The notes under the pieces were generated by a model. It was not told the origin of the DNA. It was given only the letters and a program-made list of their open reading frames with translations, and did no database searches. DNA of 64,000 nt from Acanthochlamys bracteata (Eukaryota > Streptophyta > Magnoliopsida > Pandanales > Velloziaceae), in contig CM034130.1 of the NCBI GenBank assembly GCA_019914995.1, forward strand, positions 1,240,001 through 1,304,000. Direction: 5' to 3'. The position numbers were made by a program, and so were the translations under genes. Each line of letters opens with the position of its first letter. The first letter of the stretch is position 1. Below, in pieces: positions 34,636 to 53,261 of this stretch.

Positions 34636-35311
34636 ACGTTTTTGTTCATCTGCCATATGCACAGGCTGGACATCTGGAGTAACCAAGTTGTTGTACAAAA
34701 AGTTCTGCAAAGAACAAAAAATGACTCATTTAATTCGTTATGTGAGGGCTTTTTTGCGGCGCGTTTTAAAAAACAGTTTTCTAATTTTTTAATTTATATT
34801 TTTTATAGAATTTATTTAATAATTTAAAATATATAAAAATTTTATATAGTAAGATTTTAGTATTATTATTTTAAATTTAAAAAAAAAAATTATTTTTTAG
34901 AATATGATAAAAATATTTCTAAAATTATTTTCAAACACTTTTTTAATAGAGTCATTGGAATCTTAGGGCTCGGATGAAGTCTTTACTACGGATCACGTCT
35001 GAGTTGTTTTAGTTAATGCGTCATATGTGCTCATCTGATTGCATGTAAACCCTTCCCATAAAATAATAGAACGAATTAGATTACGCACACACTTGTGAGA
35101 AGTGTGGTGGTGGTGGTTTAGGCTGACGTATTTCTTTTTAGGTTTCATGTAAAGGCGAATATAGTAACCACCAACGTTGCTTCAAATGTAGCAAGTGCGT
35201 CGGCACACCACATTAACCCCAATCAGTATATAGAAATATACAACTCATACTATAGCTTTTATATGAAAAGTCCACAACACTTCGCTGGTTGCCAGTGTAT
35301 CTGCTTTATGT
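34636..35311. other. 3' flank of the GET1 pseudogene with an AT-rich element
   Basis: An AT-rich block with the GTGAGGGC...GCGCGTTTT start typical of the local MITE-like family lies at about 34743-34945. No gene is visible in the rest. Confidence 0.45.
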
Positions 35312-36165
35312 TAAGGATGACAATATGGATTGGTGGATCAGTTTCGGATCGATTTATTTAATAATCGGATCAAATTTGTTTAACTTTAATTCAACACATA
35401 AATTTATATGGGTCAAAATTATCAATTCTAATTCAATCTATTAATAACTGGGTTAAATTTGGATCGGCCTATTTAATAATTAAAACTATTAATTATTAAT
35501 TTTATATTTTAAGTTTCAGTGAAATTATAAGATCAGTTCGAATGAAAGTTGACGATATTTTTACTGACGAGATATAATTATGTCCCACAAAATATGCATT
35601 CTTTAATATCTTTATCGGTCCTTACAATATAAAAAAATATATTAATTTTATTTTTAAAATTATATGATAACAGCTGAAATTTATGATTATAAATACATAT
35701 TAATAATTTCGATAAAAATTTTGATAAATATATCTATCTAACAAAATTTTCATAAAAATCCTTATAAGAAATTTAAATTCATCATTAAATTCCGACATAG
35801 TAATACTTTCGATAATATTATAATTTTTATCTTACACTATTTTACTAAAATATAAAAATAAAGAATTAATTATAAATATAATATAATTTAATAGTTTGTA
35901 AATAACTATTATCGATTATTTTTATTGCCAATATTTTATTATATGGTAAGAAAAAATTAAGAATTGTTCTTTAAAAAGTGACATTTCGGATTAGTAGATT
36001 AATTTCGGGTTAACCCGGGTCGACCCATTTAATAATCGGATCAAATTCGTTCAATTCTAATCTAACCCATATATTTATACGGGTCAAAATTTTTAATTCT
36101 AATTCTGATTAAACAGATCGGTTTCGTATTGAATTTTCGGATCGGATTATATATTGCCACCCCTA
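35312..36165. mobile_element. Second copy of the hAT-type non-autonomous element
   Basis: The left end is TAAGGATGACAATAT and the right end, reverse-complemented, is ATAGGGGTGGCAATATATAA. The element is similar in length (about 854 bp) and clearly similar in sequence to the 8389-9238 element along its whole length, including the interior GACGATATTTTTACTGACGA block and subterminal TCGACCC/CGGATCAAATT motifs. Flanks are CTTTATGT and TTTTACAT, alike at 5 of 8 positions with the other three being transitions, so the duplication is at best eroded. No coding capacity. Confidence 0.78.
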
Positions 36166-36756
36166 TTTTACATCGGACGTGTTTACTTACCACCTAAATT
36201 TTATTTTTTATAATTTATTTTTAATATATAATAAATTTTAAATTTTAAATAATGTTTTTATAAATTTTTTTTTATTTTTAAAACATACTATTAATATAAA
36301 ATTAATATATATTATTAAATATTTTAAATTTTAAATTTTAAATTTAATTTTTAAAACTTACTTTAAAAATTAATTTATCTTAATATAAACGCACCAAAAC
36401 ATGCCCCCAAAATAATACTGGAGCTGGACCCCTTGCCTGCCGCTTCCAGTCCGAATCATATACAAATGCAGAGACCGCCGAAAATCGGACAGTTAAAGAG
36501 TGTTTTCTCAAAAGGACAACATGCTTATGTTACATAATTGCTATAGAAACAAAACCGTTTCCAGTTTCTCAGATCCATTAGCCTCCTTGCTAATTGGTAT
36601 GATTTCACATTTTCACCCCAACATCAAATCACTAGTATACACATGTAAACCAAAAAAATGAATAAATACTGTGAAAGCCATATAAGAAAAAGAAGAGAGA
36701 GAAAAAAAAAAAAAATCGCAGTTACAATCCCAACTGTGGATACCGGTCAAAACCTT
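36166..36756. other. AT-rich block, then 3' flank of the SRPK gene
   Basis: The first 240 bases are AT-rich and resemble the cores of the local MITE-like elements. The rest is likely the 3' UTR of the minus-strand kinase gene. No coding feature seen. Confidence 0.45.
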
Positions 36757-42075
<5,319 letters not shown>

Positions 42076-45000
42076 ATGGCGGCTGTGCCGAACATGCAAG
42101 CTTTTGAAGATTATTTCAAGAGGGCTGATTTGGATAAGGACGGTCGGATCAGTGGTGCTGAGGCTGTTGCTTTCTTCCAGGCTTCCAATTTGCCCAAGCA
42201 AATTCTAGCACAGGTTCTGATTATCGTTATCGAAGTAACTTTATGGGATTTTTATTTTGATAGTTTTGTTGTTTTTATTTGTTTTGGTGTGGAATTGAGC
42301 TGGTGAGATGCTTTGATTTAGGTTGAATCTGCTAAGGAGATGTTAAAATTTTGGTTTAATTTGTTAAAGAAATCCTAGCTTATTTGACTCCTTCTCTAGT
42401 TGCTCGAGTGCATTGCAACTCAATTTTTTTTTTCCAGAGCTAAATCATTGTAGCGCACCACATATTGTCCCCTCTTATTGGTTACTTGCTTCGCTGATAT
42501 GGCATAATGGAATTTTAGATTCAAGTCACTCATAACTCTCCAGTTTTCTAAATAGTCCATAGCTTGGATCAGTTGACCAAGAGAAAACTTCTTTTGTAAT
42601 TAACGAAAATGCTATGTTATTCTTGCTTGACTGTCCAAGATTCAATTTTTAGCTGGAACTCGGTTAGCTACTTGTGTGCTTTTGTGAGGGTTTTGGTTGG
42701 TGTTTTGTGACACCTTTTCACTCAAGCACTAGATGCTAATCATGCTTATGACTTTGGACTTGGTAATCTTGAAATCTGGTGGGAAATGTTTGATTGGTGT
42801 TTACAAAGGATATGAAGCGCAAATGAACCTCTAATTTAATCTCCCAACAAGATGTTTGTGGGAGGTTTTGTATAAGCATTGAGTTGTGCTAGATATATTT
42901 GAACCTAATATTGTCTTACTACATGTAGGATCTTTAGCCAAGCAAAAACGATACCAAAGGAGTCTACTAGTTTGTAGGTGTAGTAGGCTCATCATGCTAT
43001 TTCAGTTTAAAACCACTCTTGCAGTGTGATACCCACGATTTACATCTAAGTACAATTGTTCCTTATTTTATGTTACAAGAGTAGGCCCTTTGTCCTTTCC
43101 AAACAGGAGGATCTTTTACTACTTAAACCATTGTTCTTTTTCCCTTCTTCTGGTTGTGCCTTTACCTTCTGAAGATGTCGCAGATATGGATGTACTCGGA
43201 TCAGAATAGAACTGGTTTTCTTGGGAGGCCCGAGTTCTACAATGCACTGAAACTTGTGACAGTGGCTCAGAGTGGGAAAGAACTTACACCAGAAATAGTA
43301 AGGTCTGCATTGTATGGACCAGTTTCAGCTAAAATCCCTGCTCCACGGATAGATTCTCCATCTGCTCCTCAGCAGGCGAGTTCTTTGGCCGCTACTCCAT
43401 CAGTGGGAAATTCAATGGTCCGTCCATCTGTGCATATGGGTGCCATGGGGCCAATTCCTTCTCAAAGTCTTGGCAAGAGTGATCCACAAGCACTTCCAGG
43501 TTTGGGTGTGAATCAGCAAAACTTCATGAGACCCCCTCAAGGTGCACCTCCTGCTCAGCTTCCTGTACAGGGAATTGGTCAGGGATTGCCTGGTGGAAAT
43601 AATATCCTTGGTCCTCGTGTTCCAAGTTCAAATGCATCAACTCTATCCACAAATTGGTTAGGCAATAGGAATATTGGAACGTCAGTAGCTGCAACTGCAC
43701 AAGTTCCTATTAGGGGTGTGACACCATCAGCTAACCAAGAAGGATTACCTGGTGCATCTGGAACAGGGAATGGAATGACTACAAAGCCTGAATTAGCTGC
43801 TATAGTACCATCCTCGCCTCCACCAAAAGCGATGGATTCTTTCTCAACGCCGACGCAACTAGATTCAAAGGATTCTAAAGCTTTGGTGGTTTCTGGAAAT
43901 GGTTTTTCTTCAGACTCAAGTTTTGGTGGTGATGCATTGTCTGCAATACCTCCCGCAAAGCAAGGCTCTTCTATACCTATTTCTGTTGCTAACAATATGC
44001 AAAATCCATCTACTGTTGCTTCAGGAGCAACTCCCCCTCATATCCCTGGTTCAAATGATTCTCTACATAGCAAGCCCCCGCTTCCTCCTAGCGGCAGTCA
44101 CTTGCCACGAATTCATCCAGTTGCTAAACAAAATCAGCTGGACCCAGTCAACAGTGCCTCTACATTGTCTCATGTCAGTGCTTCAGCTGGAAACACTACT
44201 CAAAATCAATTACAGCAACCATGGCCAAAAATTACGCCAGCTCATATTCAGAACTATAGTTCAGTCTTTGCAAAGGTGGACAAGGACAGGGATGGGAAGA
44301 TCACAGGTCCAGAGGCACGTAATCTTTTCTTGAGTTGGAGGCTTCCTCGAGGTGGGTGCCTACAACCAAATATCTTTTTGAGCTTTGTTTTAGTTGGTTC
44401 TGACATACGCTATTAGAATATTAGATCGGTTAAGTAAATCAGAAACATAGTGACGCCTTTTCCGATATTGGTTTTATTAGAGTCCTCTGCTCTGTTAATT
44501 TTCATTTTTAGAGACCTCTTTCTTCTGCAGTTCGCTGATTGCTCACTGTTTAAAGAAAGTTTTTTTTACTGCCTCACCTTTGCATATTGTGGTACTCAGA
44601 ACCCTTTCTGATCCAAAATTCTCTGTAAACCTTAGGCAGGCTGAAACAGAATTCTAGAAGTCAAATTTGCACAAAGGACCAGTATTTTGAAGGAATGCTC
44701 TGCTAGCCTCCCTCAATACCTAATTTCTAAGAATTCAAATATCATTTTCAGTCGAGAATTCAGTCTATTTACTATTTTGTTACCTGTGTAACTATTACTG
44801 AATGGAGGGATATACTTGGTGTTTATCATGTTTGGATGTGTTTTTAGGATATTAATCCTATCCAGTCAAGGTGTGAAATATTTATTTTGAAAAAAAAATC
44901 GAGTATGAGGAAGGGAAGCATAGTGAATTGCTTACACAGATTGGATTGCATGCTTTATAGTGATTGCTTAGATTCTGTGATGGATAAGTATGTTCTGCTT

Positions 45001-46610
45001 TTTATCTTTCCAAAAACTAATATTCTGTCTCTGGCATTCATTATCTGCATTTCTAGAGGTCCTGAAGCAGGTCTGGGATTTATCTGATCAAGATAATGAT
45101 AGCATGCTTTCGCTTCAAGAATTCTGCATTGCCCTTTATTTGATGGAGCGTTATCGTGAAGGTCGTTCGCTTCCAACTGTTCTTCCTAACAGTGTAAAAT
45201 ATGACGAGATTCTGTTGCTTGCTACAAATCAGCAACCTTCAACATCATACACCCCACAACAACCTTCAGCAGGGTATGCTAGAACCCAACAATCTGCAGC
45301 ATATGGAGGTTCACTATGGCAACAACCTGGTCTGAGTATGTGTCTGTTGGGCATCAGTTTATTATTCTCTGACATTCCTCTTGTTCTAACCCCTTGCTGT
45401 CGTGGTTCTGCTCTTACATCCTTTTGATTTTCTTCCATGTCATTTGGACCAGGATTGCACCAACAAGGATTACCTGGCCCTGGACCTGCATTGCCTACTC
45501 CTGGAGCAAAGCAAACTGTTCAAGCTCCTGTCCATACTCAGCCTGATGTGACAGAGCAGCCAGGTGAACGAAAATCCAAAGTGCCAGTACTGGAGAAGCA
45601 CCTAGTAGACCAACTCAGCAAGGAAGAGCAGAGCGCGCTAAACTCAAAGTTTGAGGAAGCAACTGATGCAGAGAAAAAGGTATTTCTCTCTGCTTGTCCC
45701 TGTACTATGTTTCCTTTAGTAGTAGGTAGTGATGTGTCTTACCCCTGCTTGAGAGTAACCTGTAAGCCACCAGCATGCTTTACAGAGTTGTCTTTTGGCA
45801 GTTTACTATTCGAAATTTATTCTTTCAATTCTTGTAATTACGTTGAGTAACCTTTGAAATGTGTAGGTGCAAGAATTGGAGAAGGAGATCTTGGAATCAA
45901 AAGAAAAGATGGAATTTTACAGAAACAAGATGCAGGAACTTGTGAGTACACATCTTATGTAACATTTTCAATATTTGCTTTTTGTTTGCTAACTGAAATC
46001 TTGTCTCATAAATGCTTCGCTTACCTATACAAAGTGATCTAATTAAAACTCATTTTCTATTATAATCATTTTTCCAATTTCAACTTTCGGTAGCCTCTCT
46101 AGGCATGAATAGTAAGATATAATGTTTCACTCTAACTTAGATGTAGTGATTATGGTAAAAGTTTTCGTATCGTCTTGTATTTTCACCAGTAGTGCAAGTA
46201 AGTTTATTGCTCTTTATCAAGATTATTATGAACTGAAAGGAACAAATATGCTGTGAATAAATATTCAGCAAGGAAATACTGATTATCCAAAGTTCCTTGA
46301 GCTTAAAATTATACTGGATAACATCTTTTCATCAGCTGCATTAGTTCCTTTGATATGTGAATACCCAGTGTCGTGCATGGATATCATTTTGTGTCTCTCT
46401 CGATGCAGGTTCTTTATAAAAGTAGATGTGACAGCAGGTTAAATGAGGTAACGGAAAGGGCAGCTGCTGATAAACGTGAGGTACCCCCATGTTCTGATCT
46501 TGAAGTGATTTAGAGATGTATTAGTGATGCTTGTAAGGCTGGCTCCCACTAGGAAGTGCAATCCTGCCGCCCACCTTTGTTAAGGGTCTTAATCATGACA
46601 TCCTACTCTT

Positions 46611-46650
<40 letters not shown>

Positions 46651-49600
46651 ATAAAAAAAGAAACATAAGATATTTATGGGTAAAAAAAAGTCATAACTGC
46701 TTGCAAATGGCCTTATATTTGTGACTTTCAATCAAGTAAAATGTTGCTTTAGGAGATCTTTTTAGGAAAGTAAGCAGGGAATCATTACTTTTGATCAAAG
46801 TCACAACTGTATTGCATGTATGGATCTTAGAATCTGTGTTATCTGTTCATTCATCTGTAAAAGGACAGCCAACAAATTAGTCCCATGAAAACTATGGAGG
46901 AATTACTGTTGCTTCCATGTCAAATTTTAGCTTTGCCAATTTTGTTTTCTATCAGTGAATTATATCTATGTGCTGTGCATGTAGGCCGAATTATTGGCAA
47001 AAAAGTATCAGGAGAAATATAAGCAAATTGGAGGAGATATAGCTTCTAGACTCACACTTGAAGAAGCCACATTTAGGGATATACAGGTATCAAGTTCAAA
47101 ACTTCTCATTAGTACATTTGCTGCTGAAAGTTACGATTAAATTGTGTGATTTGTATGATTGGTTGTTGTGCTTGCAGGAAAGGAAGTTGAAACTGTACAA
47201 TTCACTAATCAAGATGGAACAAGGAGAAACTGCAGATGGTGGTTTACAAGTAAGTATATATGGACTACTTCTTCTTTCTGGAGATCCATTGTTCTACTAA
47301 TGTTTCTTGGTTCAATACTTCTTCTTAGGGACGTGCTGACAGTATTCAATCTGACCTTGAAGAGCTAGTGAAGACTTTGAATGAACGTTGTAAACAATAC
47401 GGGTTGCGTGCAAGGCCAACTTCACTTGTTGAGCTTCCCTTTGGTAAATGCTGATCCATGATTATTGCCTTTGATAAAAATGCTCAGTTTTCAGCTATTT
47501 TTGTTCCTTTCGACCTTAAGCATTTCCTAGTGAATATCGACCATTGTTGTCCTGCATTTTTTCTTGTTATCATTAAGCTTTTGAAAAAAAAAAAAAGACA
47601 CCATGAGATCTTTGATAAGTAGTGTCACTAGTGGTGGTTACAATTCTGAAACAACCGGTATGGTACGACGAGAACTTTGTTTAGTATAAGATATGACTTA
47701 AAAAAATAAAATCTGATCAACTGTCATCATAAGCTTTGGTTGATGCAATTCTTGGAATTTTAAGAGAAGACTACGTCACCCATTCTCCCTTTTCCTGCAT
47801 TGTATGATAAGTGAGTAGCTTTTGAGAAGGCATAGTTTTGTAATGCCTAAATAAGCTCTTTCTTTCTGTATTTCTTGAAAAAATAGTATATTTGTTTCTA
47901 TCAGGCTTTCCATTTACATTTCCTTTACTCTCTTCCTTTTTTGAGGTTGGCAACCCGGTATACAAGAAGGAGCGGCGGATTGGAGTGAAGACTGGGACAA
48001 GTTTGATGATGAAGGTACTTGATTGTTTATGATGGTTTTAATATCCTCATAGCCAAAAATTGCGGCTTGAATTAAAGCTTCTGATCTTGTCTAACAGTTT
48101 TTGATTTCATCTTCTCTTGGCCGGGTCTTGGTTAGAGATGTTCTATAGAAAGAGATTATAATGGTACTAACAGTTTTTTATTTCATCCTACTGTCTTTCC
48201 TTACAGGATTTACAATTGTGAAGGAGCTTACAGTGGATGTGGAAAATATTGTTGCACCTCTAAAATCTGAGACTTCTAAAGTTCAGAGTAAGAAAAGCTC
48301 TATCGATGAGGTATATTCCTCGTCATCGTCTAAAGCTGATGATAACATGGAAAAGCCTGCGAGCAACGGTGAAAGAGTGCGAGAGGCTGAATCCCACAAT
48401 ACGGATGAAAAATCAACTCATAGCCCTCCAATCAGTCCTGCAAGAAGTCCTGATGGAAAACCCCCTGATTTTGACCATGACTCTTCTCAAGTTGGGATTC
48501 ATGATACCTCTCCAAATTCTAAAGAAAATCACTGGTATGCTTCCCATTCCCTCAGTAATTTTAATTCAAGTTGTATCAATGGAGTAGTATCAAGTGTAGT
48601 TTGACAGCAACATGAGATGTAGCATCCAAGCCTCTTCCTTTTTATTTGTTTCACGAGGGAAATGAATTGTCTACGAACTACTGTTTGCATTAACTCTAAA
48701 TTTGCTGCTGCCTCCACATTATGTAGCTCTCAAACCATCATACTCATTTCATTTGCCCCCACAACTCATATGTACCTATCAGTAGTTTGTTTCATGTCGC
48801 ATTGTGATTTTATTATGTGAATGCCTCTATGAATTACATCTGCTGTGATTCTGTTGAGCTTGCAGTTCATTTTATCATGTTTTCTTTTTATGTCACAGTG
48901 ATCATGATGTCTTTGAATCATCCAAGCCACACAAATTTGCTGATGAGCCATCTTGGGGTGCAACCTTTGATGCTAATGATGATACCGGCTCCATTTGGGG
49001 CTTTAATTCACTAAAAGCCAAGGTTGTTGACCTGCGATTTCATCTGATAACAGTCTTTAGAAGCATTTTTCTTTCTACAAGGTATTCTTACTGATAGGTT
49101 AATGACCTGCAGGAAAATGATCGCGAGCAGAGCAGACGGAATTCTTTTTTTGATACTGGAGACTTTGGCTTAAGTCCGATAAAGACAGGCTTTCCTGGTT
49201 CTGCTAGTGGAAGAGAGAAGGGTCCCTTCTTTGACTCTGTTCCAAGTACCCCAGCATTTGATTCTGTTAATGTGGCTGAAAGAGAGAAGGGTTCTTTCTT
49301 TGATTCCGTTCCAGGTACCCCAGCCTTTGATTCTGTTAGTGTGTCTGGAAGAGAGAAGAGTTCTTTCTTTGATTCCGTTCCAAGTACTCCAGCCTTTGAT
49401 TCTGTTAGTGTGTCTGGAAGAGAGAAGGGTTATTTCTTTGATTCAGTTCCTAGTACCCCAGTCTTTGATTCTGTTAGTGTGGCTGGAAGAGAGAAGGGTT
49501 CTTTCTTTGATTCTGTTCCTAGTACGCCAGCCTTTGATTCTGTTAGTGTGGCTGGGAGAGAGAAGGGTTCTTTCTTTGATTCCATTCCAAGTACCCCAGC

Positions 49601-50066
49601 CTTCAACTCTGGGTTTTCACCAAGATTCAATGACGGGGCAGAAGATCATGCTTTCAGTAGCTTTAGCAGATTTGATTCTTTCAATATGCATGACAGTGGG
49701 TTATTCCCCCAACATGACTTTGGAAGGTTTGACTCCATGCACAGCACGACTGAAAGTATTCAAGGTGATAGTTTTTCAAGGTTTGACTCCTTCAGGAGCA
49801 CTGCTGACCAAGCGCCAACCTTCTCGAGGTTTGATTCATTCCGCAGCACTGCAGATCAAGCCCCAACATTCACAAGGTTTGATTCAGGCCAAAGCACCGC
49901 AGACCCTGCCTCAACTTTCACAAGGTTCGACTCCATTAGCAGTACCGCAGACCACTCCAGGGGTTACTCCTTTGATGATTCAGATCCCTTCGGTTCCACT
50001 GGACCATTCAAATCTGCAGGAAACTACTCTCCAAAAGCAAATACTGATAATTGGAGTTCCTTCTAG
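42076..50066 (+). CDS. EH1: AtEH1/Pan1-like EH-domain protein, TPLATE-complex endocytic scaffold
   Basis: Thirteen exons: 42076-42213, 43184-44351, 45057-45329 (or to 45335), 45453-45679, 45867-45941, 46409-46480, 46985-47086, 47178-47249, 47329-47443, 47946-48014, 48207-48534, 48899-49022, 49113-50066; about 1,238 residues, frame continuous. EH domain 1 (about 1-95) has a full EF-hand loop (DLDKDGRISGAE, 18-29). EH domain 2 (about 400-490) has KVDKDRDGKITGPEA and QVWDLSDQDNDSMLSLQEF. Between them is a long Pro/Gln/Ser linker. Exons 5-9 encode a coiled coil (VQELEKEILESKEKMEFYR and following). The C-terminal exon carries two repeat blocks. In Arabidopsis, AtEH1/Pan1 binds cargo and membrane in the TPLATE complex at the plasma membrane and in autophagy. 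Exon 3 has two candidate donors six bases apart. Confidence 0.94.
46611..46648. repeat. CT dinucleotide microsatellite
   Basis: An uninterrupted CT run of about 18 units lies in intron 6 of the EH gene. Confidence 0.95.
49201..49614 (+). repeat. Coding minisatellite: six copies of a 69-bp (23-residue) unit
   Basis: The last exon of the EH gene repeats GREKGSFFDSVPSTPAFDSV plus three residues six times, with small changes (for example KSSFFDS, KGYFFDS, FDSIPST, FNSGFS). The unit is a multiple of three, so copy changes keep the frame. The FDS and PSTP elements suggest phosphorylatable or adaptor-binding short motifs; that is inference. Confidence 0.92.
49759..49968 (+). repeat. Second coding repeat: four copies of a 48-bp (16-residue) unit
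   Basis: Units of the form FSRFDSFRSTADQAPT, FTRFDSGQSTADPAST and FTRFDSISSTADHSRG follow each other in the same exon, after looser RFDS copies from about 49660. They share the FDS core with the preceding 23-residue repeat, so both blocks may descend from one motif. Confidence 0.85.
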
Positions 50067-51707
50067 ATGATAGTGATTGCAGAGAAAGAGTACACTTCCT
50101 ATTGCCTGATCTGAAGACTGCAGTTCAAATCAAGATATTAAAATTTAGATGGGTTTGCCACTACATATGGTCTCCAATTCGTTGAAGGACGGAGATTTTG
50201 CTGTCACTCTTCCTCTGCGCCACTTGAGGCACATGGTACCCAGTGATAAAGGTTTGAGATATATTCCATCACATACAAATCAGAATCATCGGCATTGTTT
50301 AAAATCGTGTATTTCTTATTGTTTGTGAAATTTAGCTAAGGGAAGGAGTGAGTTTTGGTGATTGCTCTTGGTTCCTTTGAGAATCTGGAGACTGTAAATG
50401 TGAAGTTCTAGTATGTTGCTCTACGTAATTATAAGGGAGAGAACACAACCATCGACCAATTGTCGATTCAGTTTGTAAAGTCATGTTGTGTGATTTATTC
50501 TTTTCTCAGATTGTTTTATTTTTTGTTCAGGTATAATTTTGACAAATAATTTCTTTTTAAATAACTAATAGATCTTAGTTCATTTTACTCGTGCGTATTG
50601 CTTATAATCCGTGTCGCGGATCATGCTACACAATCTTATACACCAAACGAATCCAATTTCAAATCCAGAACCTTATATTTTCGGTTCTTTTTCGTTCACC
50701 TCCTTTCGTTTCTTCCCTGGTATTTCTTTCTCCCTCTCCTTTCCTTCTTTTCGTCTTCCCGCGCGTTCGCAAAGCTTCACGCCGCAGCCGCGCGATCCGT
50801 CTAGCCCGCCTGGATTCCCTTCACCGTTGTGCGAACCCGCGCTGAACTCAAGATCGCGCCCGAGCTGGACCGCGTGCCAACTCTGCCGTCGCGGCAGACC
50901 TTCCCGCTGAAATTTCATCAGCGCCTAGCTACCACCGTTGCTTCCTGTTGGAAATCCCTTAATTCTACACTCCCTCACTCCGGAACACTGCCTCGCCGCG
51001 CGCTGCTTGTCTTCCTTCTCCTTCGCCTGATTGGCCCCCTATCACCCCTATCATCGCCGCGAATTACTCTCGTCGCTGATAGTCGCTGTTGTTTCCTTGG
51101 CCACCGCCTCAAATCCATTCCCCGGCCGAATCTATCTACTGCCGGCGCCCTAATTCGCCGGAATCGTCAAGCAGGTGGGTATCACTTGTAAGGTAAGTTC
51201 GACATCGTAACCGTTGAACTTGATGTTGAACCTCCTACTAACCCATTTCACTTTAGGTGCTCCCCTCAAACAAGAATCAGAAAGGTTCGTCATCCGGCAC
51301 AAAGCGGATTAGGAATCCAATCCATCCTTTACCTAGGTAAGCCCCTTAATTTAAGCTAGCCCAAGCTATTAGGCAAAGGTATTAGGGATTGTTGAACAAT
51401 GCGTGAGCGTGGTGAATGTGATAGTGGTATTTCAAGTTGAAATCATTTATGTAATCCCCTGGAAGGGAGGTTGCTTGCGTGGTAAGATTACTGGTAGCGG
51501 TTATGATGTTTGGGTTTAGTTTGTGGCATTGCGAATGTGAGGTGTCGTTTGTGTATATCTATCAGGATCGGACGTGGAGGTTAGGCTGAGTTTCTTGGCT
51601 TGGTGATAGCATGTGGACCTAGGTGTGGGCCCCACGTGAGGGTTACTCGTGCAATTCGTGCTTAGCTTGCGGTAAGGTCATATCCTGCCACCTTTTTTGC
51701 GAGGGCG
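50067..51707. other. 3' flank of EH1, then a GC-rich island before the coiled-coil gene
   Basis: To about 50580 this is the 3' UTR and flank of the EH gene. From about 50690 to 51180 the DNA becomes markedly GC- and C-rich, unlike its surroundings. Splice-like sites follow: AAG|GTAAGTTC near 51192, CTTTAG| at about 51256 and CTAG|GTAAGCC near 51335. The island could be a spliced 5' leader of the next gene or a transposon/LTR fragment. Open frame 50829-51191 (120 codons, Arg/Pro/Ser-rich) is not recognisable and probably non-coding. Confidence 0.5.
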
Positions 51708-53261
51708 ATGGAGGCAATGGTGAAGAAGCTGCAACAAAAGTACAGGAAAGTTAAGGATGATATGCGGCGGTGGGATGAACTCCAAGCTCGCCTTCTTACT
51801 CAGTTCTCCAATGCCATTGCAATCATCAACAGACTACAGGTTGTTTCTTTTCTGTGTCATAACTCTTCTTGTGAACCACTGCATGATCCTTGCGGTTTTT
51901 GAGAAGTTAGTTTCCGTATGTTATTGAGAAGAATGTAGTTGGATTACTATTAGGTGTTTGCTAAAAATCATGATTCATGAAATTATCTCACTGCAGTTTT
52001 AATTTTCTGCTTTTGGATTTGAATGGATAGGTGATCAGTGATGAGAAGAATTATGGCGCTTTGAGATTAGTTCCAGGTGCTAAAGAAGTTATATTGGGAA
52101 AGCAGTTGGAGACTCTTGATAGGATCCATTTTTCAATGAGAGAAACATTGTAAGGTTCTCATTTTCTTCAAGTTCGCAATATGCTCTTTGCAAATTGAGA
52201 TATACTTTTTTGAGTTGCATACTTCAAGAGTGTTAAGAATGAATAGCTTAGAAAGTCAAGAATATTTTTAAGCTTACTGATTTTGAGTTATGATTTGATA
52301 CTGAGCCTGGTTTCAGTTTTTGGTTTGTGAATTTATTGAAGCATTTTACCGTCTTACTATTGCTATAAAGGAAAGGTCAATTCTGCTTTTGTTGGCTTTG
52401 AAGGAATGACTTCCATGGAGTTGTAATGTCTATCAATAAAATTGCAAAAGATGCTACCCAGCTTTTAGGAGGGGGATCAACTCCAACAACCCAGCAGATG
52501 CAACTCCAAGTAGGAGTAAAGCCGAGTCTTGCAGAATGCCTCGATGGGCTTAAGTCAATAAATGAGATGCATCAGTCTGAGTAAGTCTTATTGCCCCAGG
52601 TCTCAATTCAGCGATATTGAATAACTTTCTTAGTTTTTTTTAAGCGTCTCCTCTATTGATGTTTTTTGTCTTATGATGTTCGACTCCACACTGTTTAGAG
52701 TATGGGGAGCGGAAACAGAACTCCCGTTTGGCCTTCCTCAACAAAACCCTTTTCTTTTGAACCCATCTAAGAAAATAAAAAATACAATTAGAAAGGTGAA
52801 AATATTTCTAGTTCTGAAAATCTTATCTTGATATATTGATGCATGAGTACCTTATCATGAGCTCGCTGGATATTATTTCATGAAAACTTGGCTCCGATTT
52901 TTGTTAACATGAGTTTATATCCTTTGCAGGTATCACGTCAAAGAAAAAGTCATTCTCGAGTTGACATGGAATTGCAGGTCAGGAGGCCATTACACTGTCT
53001 CATTGCATGTTCTTTTATTGGGCATAGTAGTGAAGTGTATTTTCTTCGTTTGCTATCACTTCAGAACATCAACACATTATTCTTCTAATAATCTGAGATG
53101 TCATTAAAGTAATCTTTCATAAAAGTTACAAAACCTTAATAAGGAAATGGTTTAATCGACTAATCCTTCGTGCAATCATGAATTTCAGAGAAAATGATAC
53201 TGCAGCTCTTCGCCAGCTATTAGCAGATCAACCAAACATCCCACCAGACGAAGGTGCATAA
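51708..53261 (+). CDS. Small coiled-coil protein (At1g20770-like), unknown function
   Basis: Five exons: 51708-51839, 52031-52149, 52404-52580, 52930-52977, 53189-53261; 182 residues in one continuous frame. The N-terminal half is helical and charged (VKKLQQKYRKVKDDMRRWDE, then LLTQFSNAIAIINRLQ). It continues VISDEKNYGALRLVPGA, a helix with NDFHGVVMSINKIAKDATQ, a Thr/Gln loop (GGGSTPTTQQMQ), and a conserved-looking end (YHVKEKVILELTWNC, then DTAALRQLLADQPNIPPDE). I know of no established activity; the position between the EH1 and U-box genes matches the Arabidopsis order from memory, where a coiled-coil protein sits between At1g20760 and At1g20780. An alternative start is the second Met (MVKKL). 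Confidence 0.85.

Noticed and set aside
49207..50070. Long alternative-frame ORF of 287 codons over the EH1 repeats
   Set aside because: Shadow of the true frame: the 69-bp and 48-bp repeats lack stops in another frame, so it is kept open by periodicity. The real frame continues the EH1 coding exons.
50829..51191. 120-codon ORF in the GC-rich island
   Set aside because: Arg/Pro/Ser-rich with several overlapping frames open at once, typical of GC-rich non-coding DNA; no recognisable domain.
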